Below, one piece after another: positions 18,534 to 26,976 of a DNA stretch of 64,000 nt; the stretch's first letter is position 1; each line of letters starts with the position of its first letter. A program made the translations under genes and the position numbers. The stretch is taken from positions 62,001-126,000 of the forward strand of contig JAUYOG010000037.1 in the NCBI GenBank assembly GCA_030695945.1, given 5' to 3'. Origin of the DNA: Ramlibacter sp. (lineage in GTDB: Bacteria > Pseudomonadota > Gammaproteobacteria > Burkholderiales > Burkholderiaceae_C). Under the pieces are notes generated by a model that searched no databases, was not told the origin of the DNA, and saw only the letters and a program-made list of their open reading frames with translations.

Positions 18534-18649
18534 GTCGCCGAGTTATGAACTACTTGCAGGGCGACGTTAAAAAAGAACTGCTAAAGCGTTCGCCCCAAGC
18601 TCCGGCACAAGGCAACGCGCCTTAAAGCAAACGTACGGAGTTTATTCAA
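18534..18649 (+). promoter_or_regulatory. Structured metK leader with maskable ribosome site (riboswitch candidate)
   Basis: Hairpin 1 pairs CTTG (18553-18556) with CAAG (18596-18599) and GGGCGA (18559-18564) with TCGCCC (18590-18595), with optional extra pairs inward. Helix 2 pairs CTCCG (18600-18604) with CGGAG (18636-18640), which is the Shine-Dalgarno. Nested in it is AAGGC (18609-18613) with GCCTT (18619-18623). ACGTT (18564-18568), at the top of hairpin 1, is complementary to AACGT (18630-18634) just before the ribosome site, which would form a pseudoknot. The folds are by eye. Preceding metK, a SAM- or methionine-responsive switch is the obvious hypothesis. Confidence 0.55.
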
Positions 18650-19831
18650 ATGGCGAACGACTTTCTCTTTACCTCCGAATCCGTGTCCGAGGGCCACCCC
18701 GACAAGGTCGCCGACCAGATCTCGGACGCGATCCTGGACGCGATCTTCAAGCAGGACCCGCGCAGCCGCGTCGCGGCCGAAACGCTGACCAACACCGGCC
18801 TCGTGGTGCTGGCCGGCGAGATCACGACCAACGCGCACGTGGACTACATCCAGGTCGCGCGCGACACCATCAAGCGCATCGGCTACGACAACACCGAATA
18901 CGGCATCGACTACAAGGGCTGCGCGGTGCTGGTGGCCTACGACAAGCAGAGCAACGACATCGCGCAGGGCGTGGACCATGCGAGCGACGACCACCTGAAC
19001 ACCGGCGCCGGCGACCAGGGCCTGATGTTCGGCTACGCCTGCGACGAGACGCCCGAGCTCATGCCCGCGCCGATCTACTACGCGCACCGGCTGGTGGAAC
19101 GGCAGGCGCAGCTGCGCAAGGACGGCCGCCTGCCGTTCCTGCGCCCCGACGCCAAGAGCCAGGTGACGATGCGCTATGTGGACGGCAAGCCCCACAGCAT
19201 CGACACCGTGGTGCTGTCGTCGCAGCACAGCCCCGAGCAGAGCGACGGCAAGCACATGAAGCCCTCGTTCGTCGAAGCGGTGATCGAGGAGATCATCAAG
19301 CCCGTGCTGCCCAAGGAGTGGCTCAAGGACACGCGCTACCTGATCAACCCGACGGGCCGTTTCGTCATCGGCGGGCCCCAGGGCGACTGCGGCCTCACCG
19401 GCCGCAAGATCATCGTGGACACCTACGGTGGCGCCTGCCCCCACGGCGGCGGCGCGTTCTCGGGCAAGGACCCGAGCAAGGTGGACCGCTCGGCTGCCTA
19501 TGCCGCGCGCTACGTCGCCAAGAACATCGTCGCGGCCGGACTGGCGCGCCAGTGCCAGATCCAGGTCGCGTACGCCATCGGCGTCGCCAAGCCGATGAAC
19601 GTGACCATCTACACCGAAGGCACGGGCGTCATTCCCGACGACCAGCTCGCCTCGCTGGTGCACGACCATTTCGACCTGCGGCCCAAGGGCATCATCCAGA
19701 TGCTGGACCTGCTGCGCCCGATCTACGAGAAGACCGCCGCCTACGGCCACTTCGGCCGCGAAGAACCGGAATTCACGTGGGAGCGCACCGACCGGGCCGC
19801 GCAGCTGCGTGCCGCGGCGGGGCTCAAGTAG
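18650..19831 (+). CDS. metK: S-adenosylmethionine synthase
   Basis: Makes SAM from methionine and ATP. The 393 residues match the family. [16 protein letters not shown] (15-30) carries the ATP-binding His and Asp, and [12 protein letters not shown] is the family signature. [21 protein letters not shown] and the glycine-rich P-loop-like [17 protein letters not shown] follow. An ACGGAG ribosome site lies nine bases before the ATG and is the strand paired in the leader helix. Its stop is 5 bases from the convergent gene. Confidence 0.97.
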   Translation: MANDFLFTSESVSEGHPDKVADQISDAILDAIFKQDPRSRVAAETLTNTGLVVLAGEITTNAHVDYIQVARDTIKRIGYDNTEYGIDYKGCAVLVAYDKQSNDIAQGVDHASDDHLNTGAGDQGLMFGYACDETPELMPAPIYYAHRLVERQAQLRKDGRLPFLRPDAKSQVTMRYVDGKPHSIDTVVLSSQHSPEQSDGKHMKPSFVEAVIEEIIKPVLPKEWLKDTRYLINPTGRFVIGGPQGDCGLTGRKIIVDTYGGACPHGGGAFSGKDPSKVDRSAAYAARYVAKNIVAAGLARQCQIQVAYAIGVAKPMNVTIYTEGTGVIPDDQLASLVHDHFDLRPKGIIQMLDLLRPIYEKTAAYGHFGREEPEFTWERTDRAAQLRAAAGLK

Positions 19832-19836
19832 GCGCC

Positions 19837-20745
19837 TTAATCGATCATGGCTTGTTGCCGCTCATGCTCGCCGCGCTTCATCGCGACGTAGGTTGAGCGG
19901 TCCATCTCCCGCAGCTGGCGCGGGTAGCGCTCCGTGTTGTTGAACCAGGTCTGGATGCGCTTTTCCACGCGCTGGTCGGGCGGGGATTTCAGCGACGCCA
20001 GATAGGCGTCGATCGCCAGGTAGTAGCGCATCACGTTGCGCTCGATCGCGCCGCGCACTCCGCCGATGTAAACCGGCTGTCCGCCGGGGTCCTTCGCGGT
20101 CATGGTGAATCCCACCTTGTCCGCTCCCGCGGTCGCCAGGTACGCCTGCATCGCGAATCGCCCCATCGCCCCGAAGCCGTACGAATAGCTCAGGTGCATG
20201 AAACTCCGCCCCTTGTCCAGCGGCACGGCGGCCAGGGTGATGCGGTAGTCGCTGGTGCCGACCGGCCCGCTGGCTGCGTTCAGGCGGCTCTCGAAATACT
20301 CAGGCGTCGCCGCCACCTGGCGCAGCGCGAAGTCCACGCGGTACGCGTCCTGGACCGGCTGGTCGAATTTGCGGCCGATGCGCACCTGGAGCACCGCGCC
20401 GCGGCTGCCTTCCACCGCATGGCAGTACTTGGTGTTGAAAGGCAGGATCAGGATGTCGCACCAGTCGGAAGGATCCTTCAATGCGGTGCTCAAGTCGTTG
20501 AAGGGATGTTCCAGCACGGCGTACACCTCGCCGCGCAAGGTGTCGCCGGACTGCGAGGAAACGATGTGCAGGGGACGCTGGAAGTTGTTGTTCTGCAGTT
20601 CGTTTCGCAGCTGGTCGTACTTCGCGCGCAATGCGGCGGCGTCTCCGGCCGTCGCGGTCACCGCGGCGGCTCCCAGGACGAACGCGAGTGCCAGCTTGAC
20701 GAGGCGGCGCCCCGTGGCTGCGGCGGCTTGCCGGAGCGCCTTCAT
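19837..20745 (-). CDS. Exported protein of unknown function
   Basis: I do not recognise the family. The 302 residues begin with a signal peptide: a basic start, then LVKLALAFVLGAAAVTATAG, cut around residue 33. The mature part looks folded and envelope-located, with phrases such as DILILPFNTKYCHAVEG, SFMHLSYSYGFGAMGRFAMQAYL and a conserved-looking YYLAIDAYLASL helix. Two cysteines in CDILILPFNTKYC could form a disulfide. The ATG overlaps the stop of the upstream unknown gene, so the two are cotranscribed. It is convergent with metK. Confidence 0.7.
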   Translation of the reverse strand: MKALRQAAAATGRRLVKLALAFVLGAAAVTATAGDAAALRAKYDQLRNELQNNNFQRPLHIVSSQSGDTLRGEVYAVLEHPFNDLSTALKDPSDWCDILILPFNTKYCHAVEGSRGAVLQVRIGRKFDQPVQDAYRVDFALRQVAATPEYFESRLNAASGPVGTSDYRITLAAVPLDKGRSFMHLSYSYGFGAMGRFAMQAYLATAGADKVGFTMTAKDPGGQPVYIGGVRGAIERNVMRYYLAIDAYLASLKSPPDQRVEKRIQTWFNNTERYPRQLREMDRSTYVAMKRGEHERQQAMID

Positions 20746-21203
20746 GCGTGGTGCCTCGCGCTGTGCAATTCGGGCGAAGGGCTGCGGCCATGCGCCGCCT
20801 GCTCCTCGATCACGCGCTCTACGTCGAATTGGATGCCGCCCATGAACAGGGAGTGCGGCTGCACCGCATAGAGAAAGTGGCCGCGCTGGCCGAGCTCGAG
20901 GCACAGCCGCAGCTCGGGTTGCTGCACTTGCTCCCAGGCCCGGATCAGCCGGGTGCGCACCAGGTTGTCGCTGCACTGCAGGAACCGCAGCTTGTGGTGG
21001 TTGCGCGCGAGGCTGATGGCATCGAGGTAGGCGGCAGCGCTCTTGTTGCGGGTATGGAAATTCGGGGTGAGGTCGATGCCGAGGGTCAGCACGCGGTCGT
21101 CGACTTCGAGCGTGAAGTTGCGCCCCAGCAGGCCATCGCTCGCCTCGCCGTACTTGTACGCGAGGTGCAGGTGCGAGGGGGTCTTGCGCAGGGAATATTT
21201 CAT
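20742..21203 (-). CDS. Conserved-looking hypothetical protein
   Basis: 153 residues from MKYSLRKTPSHLHLAY, without signal peptide or membrane segment. The sequence alternates beta-type and helical stretches (FTLEVDDRVLTLGIDLTPNF, SLARNHHKLRFLQCSDNLVR) and ends in a His/Ser-rich tail. The frame remains open upstream, but the upstream part reads as antisense of the divergent gene, so I chose the ATG at 21201-21203. It is the first gene of a two-gene unit with the exported protein. The function is unknown. Confidence 0.6.
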   Translation of the reverse strand: MKYSLRKTPSHLHLAYKYGEASDGLLGRNFTLEVDDRVLTLGIDLTPNFHTRNKSAAAYLDAISLARNHHKLRFLQCSDNLVRTRLIRAWEQVQQPELRLCLELGQRGHFLYAVQPHSLFMGGIQFDVERVIEEQAAHGRSPSPELHSARHHA

Positions 21204-21247
21204 GGCCGGCCTGATGCTCCACAGATTGCGCCGGGCGGCACGCCGCA

Positions 21248-21325
21248 GCTGTAGGACAACGCAGCATTCACCTGTGGGTTGGCCCGGAGCCTCGCCTGCC
21301 GGTCGATGGGGCCCTCTCCTACAGC
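21248..21325. repeat. Widely spaced inverted repeat GCTGTAGGA / TCCTACAGC
   Basis: Perfect 9-base arms at 21248-21256 and 21317-21325 are separated by 60 bases, in the 210-base divergent region between the unknown gene (start 21203) and the glycine-zipper gene (start 21414). The longer core TGTAGGACAA (21250-21259) occurs again in reverse orientation at 23517-23526 before ligD. It could be a pair of binding sites for one regulator. Confidence 0.4.
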
Positions 21326-21413
21326 CACTCTCCCGTTTGACTGACTGCCGGTCCACGGGTCCGGCCGAAGATGAGAAATGCACATGCATATTCATCCACA
21401 CAAGGAGCAGACA

Positions 21414-22406
21414 ATGGCAGCTGAAGACAAAGACCTCAATCGCGACCCCATCACCGACGAGCCGGGCGCCCACCCGGTAGGCACCGGCATCGGGGCAACT
21501 GGCGGCGCGGTCGCGGGCGCCGCGGCGGGCTCGATCGGCGGGCCGATCGGCGTTGCCGTGGGCGGCGTGATCGGTGCGGTGGTGGGCGGCCTGGCGGGCA
21601 AGGCCGCCGGCGAGGCGATCAACCCGACGGCCGAGGAAGCCTACTGGCGCGAAAACTACTCGCGCGAACCCTACTACGAGAAGGGCCGCACGTTCGACGA
21701 CTACGCACCGGCCTATCGCCTGGGCCTGACCGGCCGCACGCGGTACCAGGGCGAATGGGAGAGTGCCGAGCCGCAGCTGGCCTCCGAGTGGGACTCGGCC
21801 CGCGCGGGTTCCAGCCTCGACTGGAAGCAGGCCCAGCCGGCCAGCCGCGCCGCGTGGGACCGCATCGATTCCAGCAGGATGGACATGACGGACGGCATGC
21901 GCACCGGCGGTGCAGCCGCGGCCGTCGGCGCCGCCCAGAGCGCAGGCAACCAGAGCGGTGACCGCGACGACGTGATCGATGCGCTCAACGACCTCGCGGA
22001 GTGCTGCAAGGACGGGGAATATGGCTTTCGCTCGTGTGCCGAGCAAGCCAAGCGCGCCGACCTCAAGTCCGTCTTCCTGCAGCGCGCCGACGACTGCCGT
22101 GGCGCCGCCCAGGAGCTGTACGAGCAGATCCGTGGGCTCGGGGGCACCGTCGACGAGGGTGGCAGCGCGGCCGGCGCGATGCATCGCGGCTGGGTGGCCG
22201 TGAAGGCAACGCTCTCCACGTACGACGACAAGGCCGTCCTGGAAGAGGCCGAGCGCGGCGAGGACAATGCGATGGCCCGTTATCGCAAGGCGTTGAAGCA
22301 GCCCCTGCCCGCCGGCGTGAAGCTGATCGTCGAGCGGCAGATGCAGGGTGTGCAGCGCAACCACGACCAGGTCAAGATGCTGCGCGACCAGTTCCGCGCG
22401 GCTTGA
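21414..22406 (+). CDS. Glycine-zipper plus DUF2383-like ferritin-fold protein
   Basis: A 330-residue protein with two parts. Residues about 18-70 are a glycine-zipper (GTGIGATGGAVAGAAAGSIGG, then GGVIGAVVGGLAGKAAGEAI) of the type that inserts in or packs against membranes. The C-terminal part (about 185-325) is a four-helix bundle resembling DUF2383/PA2169 proteins: DVIDALNDLAECCKDGEYGF, AEQAKRADLKSVF, and later GWVAVKATLSTYDDKAVLEE. The middle is acidic and Tyr/Trp-rich. An AAGGAG site lies six bases before the ATG at 21414. The role is unknown; homologues I recall are stress-associated. Topoisomerase IB follows after 13 bases. Confidence 0.75.
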   Translation: MAAEDKDLNRDPITDEPGAHPVGTGIGATGGAVAGAAAGSIGGPIGVAVGGVIGAVVGGLAGKAAGEAINPTAEEAYWRENYSREPYYEKGRTFDDYAPAYRLGLTGRTRYQGEWESAEPQLASEWDSARAGSSLDWKQAQPASRAAWDRIDSSRMDMTDGMRTGGAAAAVGAAQSAGNQSGDRDDVIDALNDLAECCKDGEYGFRSCAEQAKRADLKSVFLQRADDCRGAAQELYEQIRGLGGTVDEGGSAAGAMHRGWVAVKATLSTYDDKAVLEEAERGEDNAMARYRKALKQPLPAGVKLIVERQMQGVQRNHDQVKMLRDQFRAA

Positions 22407-22419
22407 CGCGCGAAAGTGC

Positions 22420-23487
22420 ATGCTGCTGGCAACCGGCAACGGGGGTGAAGCGGCAGGCTCCGAGGCCGGCATCCCTGCCGGCCTCTCTTATTCCAACGAC
22501 AGCGAACCCGGCATCGCGCGCGTGCGAAAGGGCAAGGGCTTCGCCTACCGCGACCCGCTGGGCCGCTGGCTGCGCGATCCGGTGCAGCTCGCGCGCATCC
22601 GCAAGCTTGCGATCCCACCCGCCTACACCTCGGTATGGATCTGCCCTTCCCCGGACGGCCACCTGCAGGCCACGGGGCACGACGCGCGTGGCCGCAAGCA
22701 GTACCGCTATCACGAGCTGTGGCGCGCCGAGAGGGACACGGGCAAGTTCGACCGCCTGCTGGCCTTCGCGAAGGTGCTGCCGCGCCTGCGGCGGCAGGTG
22801 CGACGGCACCTGGAGGACCGCGCTCATTCGCGTGAACTGGTGCTCGCCACGATCGTCCGGCTGCTGGACACGACGCTCGTGCGGGTGGGGAACGACCAGT
22901 ACGCCCGCGAGAACGGTTCTTATGGCCTGACCACCTTGCGCAACCGGCATGCGCGCGTCGAAGGCGGGGCCGTGCGCCTGTCGTTTCGCGGCAAGAGCGG
23001 CGTGCGCCACGAGGTGGAGATCAAGGACCCGCGGGTGCTCAAGGTCGTGCGGCGCTGCCTGCACCTGCCGGGGCAGGAACTGTTCCAGTACCGAGACGAC
23101 GCCGGCGAGGTGCGTTGCGTCAGTTCGGGCGACGTGAACGACTTCCTGCACCAGCTGTGCGGTGAGCGTTTCACCGCCAAGGATTTCCGCACGTGGCACG
23201 GCAGCGTGCTGGCGCTGGAGACGCTGCGGACCCTGTGCGCGGGCGGCGAGCCGTTCACGCTCAAGCAGGTCCTCGCGCAGGTGGCATCCAGCCTGGGCAA
23301 CACGCCCGCCGTGTGCCGCAAGGCGTATATCCACCCCGAGGTGCTCGCGCTGTGCACGCAGCGCGCCGGCCAGGTCGACGCCGCGGAAGAGCTCCCCCCG
23401 GGCCGGCCGGTAGGGGGGCTGGGCGCAGCGGAACAGCGCCTGCTGGCCTTCCTGCGTCGCACGCCTCGCAAGCCGCGCCAGGCGTGA
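22420..23487 (+). CDS. DNA topoisomerase IB
   Basis: A eukaryotic/poxvirus-type topoisomerase that relaxes supercoils through a 3'-phosphotyrosine. It has 355 residues from MLLATGNGGEA. The catalytic set is visible: Arg in LVRVGNDQYARENGSYG, Lys in SFRGKSG, Arg in AKDFRTWHG, His near it, and the nucleophile in CRKAYIHPEV (Y303). The N-terminal domain has the usual RKGKGFAYRD and IPPAYTSVWICP. The start is uncertain by about 24 residues. It sits between the DUF2383 protein and LigD, suggesting a DNA-maintenance or stress cluster. Confidence 0.9.
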   Translation: MLLATGNGGEAAGSEAGIPAGLSYSNDSEPGIARVRKGKGFAYRDPLGRWLRDPVQLARIRKLAIPPAYTSVWICPSPDGHLQATGHDARGRKQYRYHELWRAERDTGKFDRLLAFAKVLPRLRRQVRRHLEDRAHSRELVLATIVRLLDTTLVRVGNDQYARENGSYGLTTLRNRHARVEGGAVRLSFRGKSGVRHEVEIKDPRVLKVVRRCLHLPGQELFQYRDDAGEVRCVSSGDVNDFLHQLCGERFTAKDFRTWHGSVLALETLRTLCAGGEPFTLKQVLAQVASSLGNTPAVCRKAYIHPEVLALCTQRAGQVDAAEELPPGRPVGGLGAAEQRLLAFLRRTPRKPRQA

Positions 23488-23576
23488 GCCGGGATCTTCC
23501 GCCCCACAAAGGCGGCTTGTCCTACACCCGGCATGCGCGGCCGTTCATATGGTTGATGAAGAAAGGCTGCAGCGCC

Positions 23577-26162
23577 ATGGACGAGCGGTCCCCCAACGCC
23601 CTCAAGACCTATCGCGACAAACGCAATTTCGACGCCACCCCGGAACCGGCGGCCGGCGGCGTTCCGAACGAGGAAGCCCGCGCGTTCGTCATCCAGAAGC
23701 ACTGGGCGACACGGTTGCACTACGACTTTCGCATCGAGTTGGACGGCACGATGAAGAGTTGGGCCGTGCCCAAGGGGCCGAGCTTCGACCCGGCCGACAA
23801 GCGGATGGCCATGCACGTCGAGGACCACCCGCTCTCGTACAACGAGTTCGAAGGAACGATCCCGCCAGGCAACTACGGCGCGGGCAAGGTCATCATCTGG
23901 GACAAGGGCGTCTGGATCCCGCTGGAGGACCCGCGCAAGGGCTATCGCGACGGCAAGCTCAAGTTCGAATTGCGGGGGCACAAGATGCATGGGCGCTGGA
24001 CGCTCGTGCGCATGAAAGGCCGCGGCGAGGGCAAGCAGGACCCCTGGCTCCTGATCAAGGAAAAGGACGAATTCGTCCGGCCGGCTGCCGAGTTCAGCGT
24101 GGTGGACGAAATGCCGGACAGCGTCAAGGCCCTTGCAGACCGGCCCGCGCCGCAGGGCCTGGTGGCTGCCGATCCCGCGCGGGGCCCGGAATCCGGCCCG
24201 CCCGCCGGCGCGCGCAGGGCGGCGCTGCCCGATAGCTTGCAACCCCAACTCGCCACCCTGGTGGACTCGCCGCCGAAAGACGCGGAGAACTGGATCTACG
24301 AAATCAAGTTCGACGGCTACCGCATGCTCACGCGTGCCGAGGGCGGCCGCATCCGGCTCGTCACGCGCAACGGCAACGACTGGACAGGCAAGCTGCCCCA
24401 CCTGGCCGGGGCCCTCGAGTCCATGGACCTACCCGACGGCTGGTACGACGGCGAGATCATCATGCCGGGCGAACGCGTGCCGGCCGACTTCCAGGCCCTG
24501 CAGGGTGCGTTCGACAGCGCCCGCACCGCGAACATCGTGTATTACCTGTTCGACATCCCTTATTGCGCGGGCCATGATCTGCGCGACGTCCCGCTGCTGG
24601 AGCGGCGCGCCGTGCTGCAGCGGATCGTGGAGCGCCGGCCGCACGAAAAAGTGCGCTTCAGCGCCGTGTTCGACGCGCAGCCCGAAGAAGTGATCGCCTC
24701 GGCCTGCCGCCTGGGGCTGGAAGGCGTCATCGCCAAGCGCAAGAACTCGGCGTACGTGCTGCGCCGGTCTTCGGACTGGGTGAAGCTCAAGTGCGGCCAG
24801 CGCCAGGAATTCGTCATCGGCGGCTACACCGACCCCAAGGGCTCGCGCACCGGCATCGGCTCGCTGTTGCTGGGCGTGCACGACGCCAAGGGGCAGCTGC
24901 AATATGCAGGCAACGTGGGCACGGGCTTCAACGAGAAGACGCTGCGCGAGCTCAAGTCGAGGCTGGACGAGGTAGCGAGCGAAACACGGCCGTTCGCCGC
25001 CGACAACGCCATTCCCCGCGGCGCGCACTGGGTCAGGCCCGAACTGGTGTGCGAAGTGGCTTTCGGAGAGTGGACGCGCGACAACAAGGTCCGCCATTCG
25101 GTGTTCCACGGCCTGCGCGACGACAAGAAGGCAACAGACATCGTGCGCGAGCAACCAAGGCACTCGGCGCCCGTCGACAAACCCGCCAAAGCCCCAGGCT
25201 TGCGTGCGGCGACGCCAGCCGCGCCCAGGGCTGTGGCTGGACCGCCGCCGGACCCGTCCGCGCCCGCCGCTCGCCTGCCTGCCTCCCTGCGCGTGACCCA
25301 TCCCGACCGGGTGGTCGACACGACATCGGGCCTGACCAAGATCGAGCTGGTGCGCTACTACGCATTGGTCGGGCCGCTGATGATGGTGCACCTCAAGGGC
25401 CGGCCCGTGGCGTTGGTGCGCGCGCCCTCCGGCATCGAGGGCGAAATGTTCTTCCAGAAGCGTCTCGAACGCTACCAGATGGCCGGCATCGAGCAGCTCG
25501 ACCCCGCGGACTACCCCGGTCACCAGGCGATGCTGGTCGTCGGCAAACCCGAAGGCCTGCTATCGGCGGCCCAGATGAATGTCATCGAATTCCACACCTG
25601 GAACGGCGTGAAGACCGCGATCGACAAGCCCGACCGCATGACCTTCGACCTCGATCCGGGTGAAGGAGTCGGCTGGGCCGACGTGCGCGAAGCCGCGCAC
25701 CTGGTACACGCTTTCCTGCAGGAGCTGGGGTTGCCGGCCTTCCTGAAGACCAGCGGCGGCAAGGGACTGCACCTGGTGGTGCCCCTGAAGAAGCAGCTGG
25801 ACTGGGACACTGTCAAGGATTTCTCGCAGGCCGTGGTGCTGCACCTGGCACGCACCATCCCGCAGCGCTTCGTGGCCAAGAGCGGCGGCAGCAACCGCGT
25901 GGGGAAAATCTTCATCGACTACCTGCGCAACGGCTACGGCGCGACAACGGTTTGCGCCTGGTCGGCCCGCGCGCGGCCGGGCCTGGGCATTTCCGTGCCG
26001 GTGCGCTGGGACGAGCTGGACGGACTGAAGGGCGGTGCCCACTGGACGGTCCGCTCCGTGCACGCGCGGCTGGACGAAGGCAACGAGCCGTGGGCGGCTT
26101 ACGAAGGCAGCCGGGTCGGCTTGTCCGCCGCGATGAAGGCGCTGGGTTTCAAGCGGAAGTGA
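23577..26162 (+). CDS. ligD: ATP-dependent DNA ligase D (phosphoesterase-ligase-polymerase)
   Basis: The multifunctional end-joining enzyme of bacterial NHEJ. It has 861 residues, in the Pseudomonas-type order. The 3'-phosphoesterase domain (about 20-180) shows H42 and H48 in HWATRLHYDFRIELDG. The ATP ligase (about 220-530) has the adenylated lysine in EIKFDGY (K244). The primase-type polymerase (about 560-855) has metal aspartates in TFDLDPGEG (D691, D693). I chose the ATG at 23577; another ATG 21 bases upstream is possible but has no ribosome site. The Ku partner is not encoded within this window. Confidence 0.95.
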   Translation: MDERSPNALKTYRDKRNFDATPEPAAGGVPNEEARAFVIQKHWATRLHYDFRIELDGTMKSWAVPKGPSFDPADKRMAMHVEDHPLSYNEFEGTIPPGNYGAGKVIIWDKGVWIPLEDPRKGYRDGKLKFELRGHKMHGRWTLVRMKGRGEGKQDPWLLIKEKDEFVRPAAEFSVVDEMPDSVKALADRPAPQGLVAADPARGPESGPPAGARRAALPDSLQPQLATLVDSPPKDAENWIYEIKFDGYRMLTRAEGGRIRLVTRNGNDWTGKLPHLAGALESMDLPDGWYDGEIIMPGERVPADFQALQGAFDSARTANIVYYLFDIPYCAGHDLRDVPLLERRAVLQRIVERRPHEKVRFSAVFDAQPEEVIASACRLGLEGVIAKRKNSAYVLRRSSDWVKLKCGQRQEFVIGGYTDPKGSRTGIGSLLLGVHDAKGQLQYAGNVGTGFNEKTLRELKSRLDEVASETRPFAADNAIPRGAHWVRPELVCEVAFGEWTRDNKVRHSVFHGLRDDKKATDIVREQPRHSAPVDKPAKAPGLRAATPAAPRAVAGPPPDPSAPAARLPASLRVTHPDRVVDTTSGLTKIELVRYYALVGPLMMVHLKGRPVALVRAPSGIEGEMFFQKRLERYQMAGIEQLDPADYPGHQAMLVVGKPEGLLSAAQMNVIEFHTWNGVKTAIDKPDRMTFDLDPGEGVGWADVREAAHLVHAFLQELGLPAFLKTSGGKGLHLVVPLKKQLDWDTVKDFSQAVVLHLARTIPQRFVAKSGGSNRVGKIFIDYLRNGYGATTVCAWSARARPGLGISVPVRWDELDGLKGGAHWTVRSVHARLDEGNEPWAAYEGSRVGLSAAMKALGFKRK

Positions 26163-26181
26163 TCCGCTCGCAGCGACGACG

Positions 26182-26886
26182 CTAGGCCTTGGAGGCTGCA
26201 ACGAGCGGGATGGAAATGCGCAGCCTTTGCCCGCCTTCCCGGCTCACGCTCACGGATTCAGCGGCGGCCAGCGCCTCGACATCGCTCCACTCGATCGGGC
26301 GGTAGGCCGGCTCCGGCGAGAACCCCTGCTCCCCGGCGGATGGGCGCAGAGTGAGGGTCAGCACCAGGGCTTCCCGTTGCGCTTGCGTGCCCAGCACGAT
26401 GTCGGCCGGCGCCGGATTCTCGTCCGTGATGTTGATCAGTGACGCCGTGAGCACGTTGCGGATCGCCGAACGCCTCACGTCGCCGGCCACCGCCTCGGCT
26501 TCGTTGCGAAGCGCGTAGCCGCGAAACGTCAGGCTCGTGGTCAACAAGCCCAGGCACTCGCGCACGCCTTCGGCGGCGGTGGTCGTGAGGTCCTCATCGG
26601 GGGCCAGCCAGGTGACCACGTCGAGGCAGGAAGTCAAGGCCGCGCGCGCGAAACCGTTGATCTTGTGGGCGCTGTCGTGGACTTCGGCCAGGTCCGGCTC
26701 CGCCGCGCGAAGCCGTCGGTCCATCACTTCGTAGATCATGCCGATCGGCTGCAGGTTGACCACGAGGTGATGGCGCATCGACGGCGCCAGCCGGCGCAGC
26801 AGCGCATAACGGGCCGCCTCTGCCAGGCTCGAAGGCGGCAGCCCCGCCGCCGGCCGCTCCTGCACATCGTGTGCTGTGTGAGTCAT
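26182..26886 (-). CDS. Histidine-kinase-like protein without a recognisable full ATPase domain
   Basis: A 234-residue cytosolic protein. The helix around MRHHLVVNLQPIGM (H39/H40) followed by a second long helix resembles the dimerisation/phosphoacceptor hairpin of two-component kinases. The C-terminal half has a beta-rich layout like a reduced GHKL module (LVLTLTLRPSAG, LRISIPLVA), but I do not see clear N, G1 or G2 boxes. It may be a histidine phosphotransferase of the ChpT kind or a degenerate kinase. It lies 90 bases downstream of the nar operon on the same strand and 19 bases from the convergent ligD stop. Confidence 0.55.
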   Translation of the reverse strand: MTHTAHDVQERPAAGLPPSSLAEAARYALLRRLAPSMRHHLVVNLQPIGMIYEVMDRRLRAAEPDLAEVHDSAHKINGFARAALTSCLDVVTWLAPDEDLTTTAAEGVRECLGLLTTSLTFRGYALRNEAEAVAGDVRRSAIRNVLTASLINITDENPAPADIVLGTQAQREALVLTLTLRPSAGEQGFSPEPAYRPIEWSDVEALAAAESVSVSREGGQRLRISIPLVAASKA

Positions 26887-26976
26887 CGTTGGGAGAGTAT
26901 TTCACACGCTGAGCACTTGTCAATGCGCGGCCCCGCAAACTCGGGGGTCGGCTGCTCGACAGGTATCGGTCCGGGT

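Noticed and set aside
18541..18649. Assignment of the metK leader to the SAM-I, SAM-II or SAH riboswitch class
   Set aside because: None of the conserved core sequences I remember for these classes is present, so I leave it as an unclassified structured leader.
26931..26946. Hairpin CCCCG-CAAACT-CGGGG between the parvulin gene and the kinase-like gene
   Set aside because: The stem is only 5 bp and there is no T run on either strand, so it is not a credible terminator.
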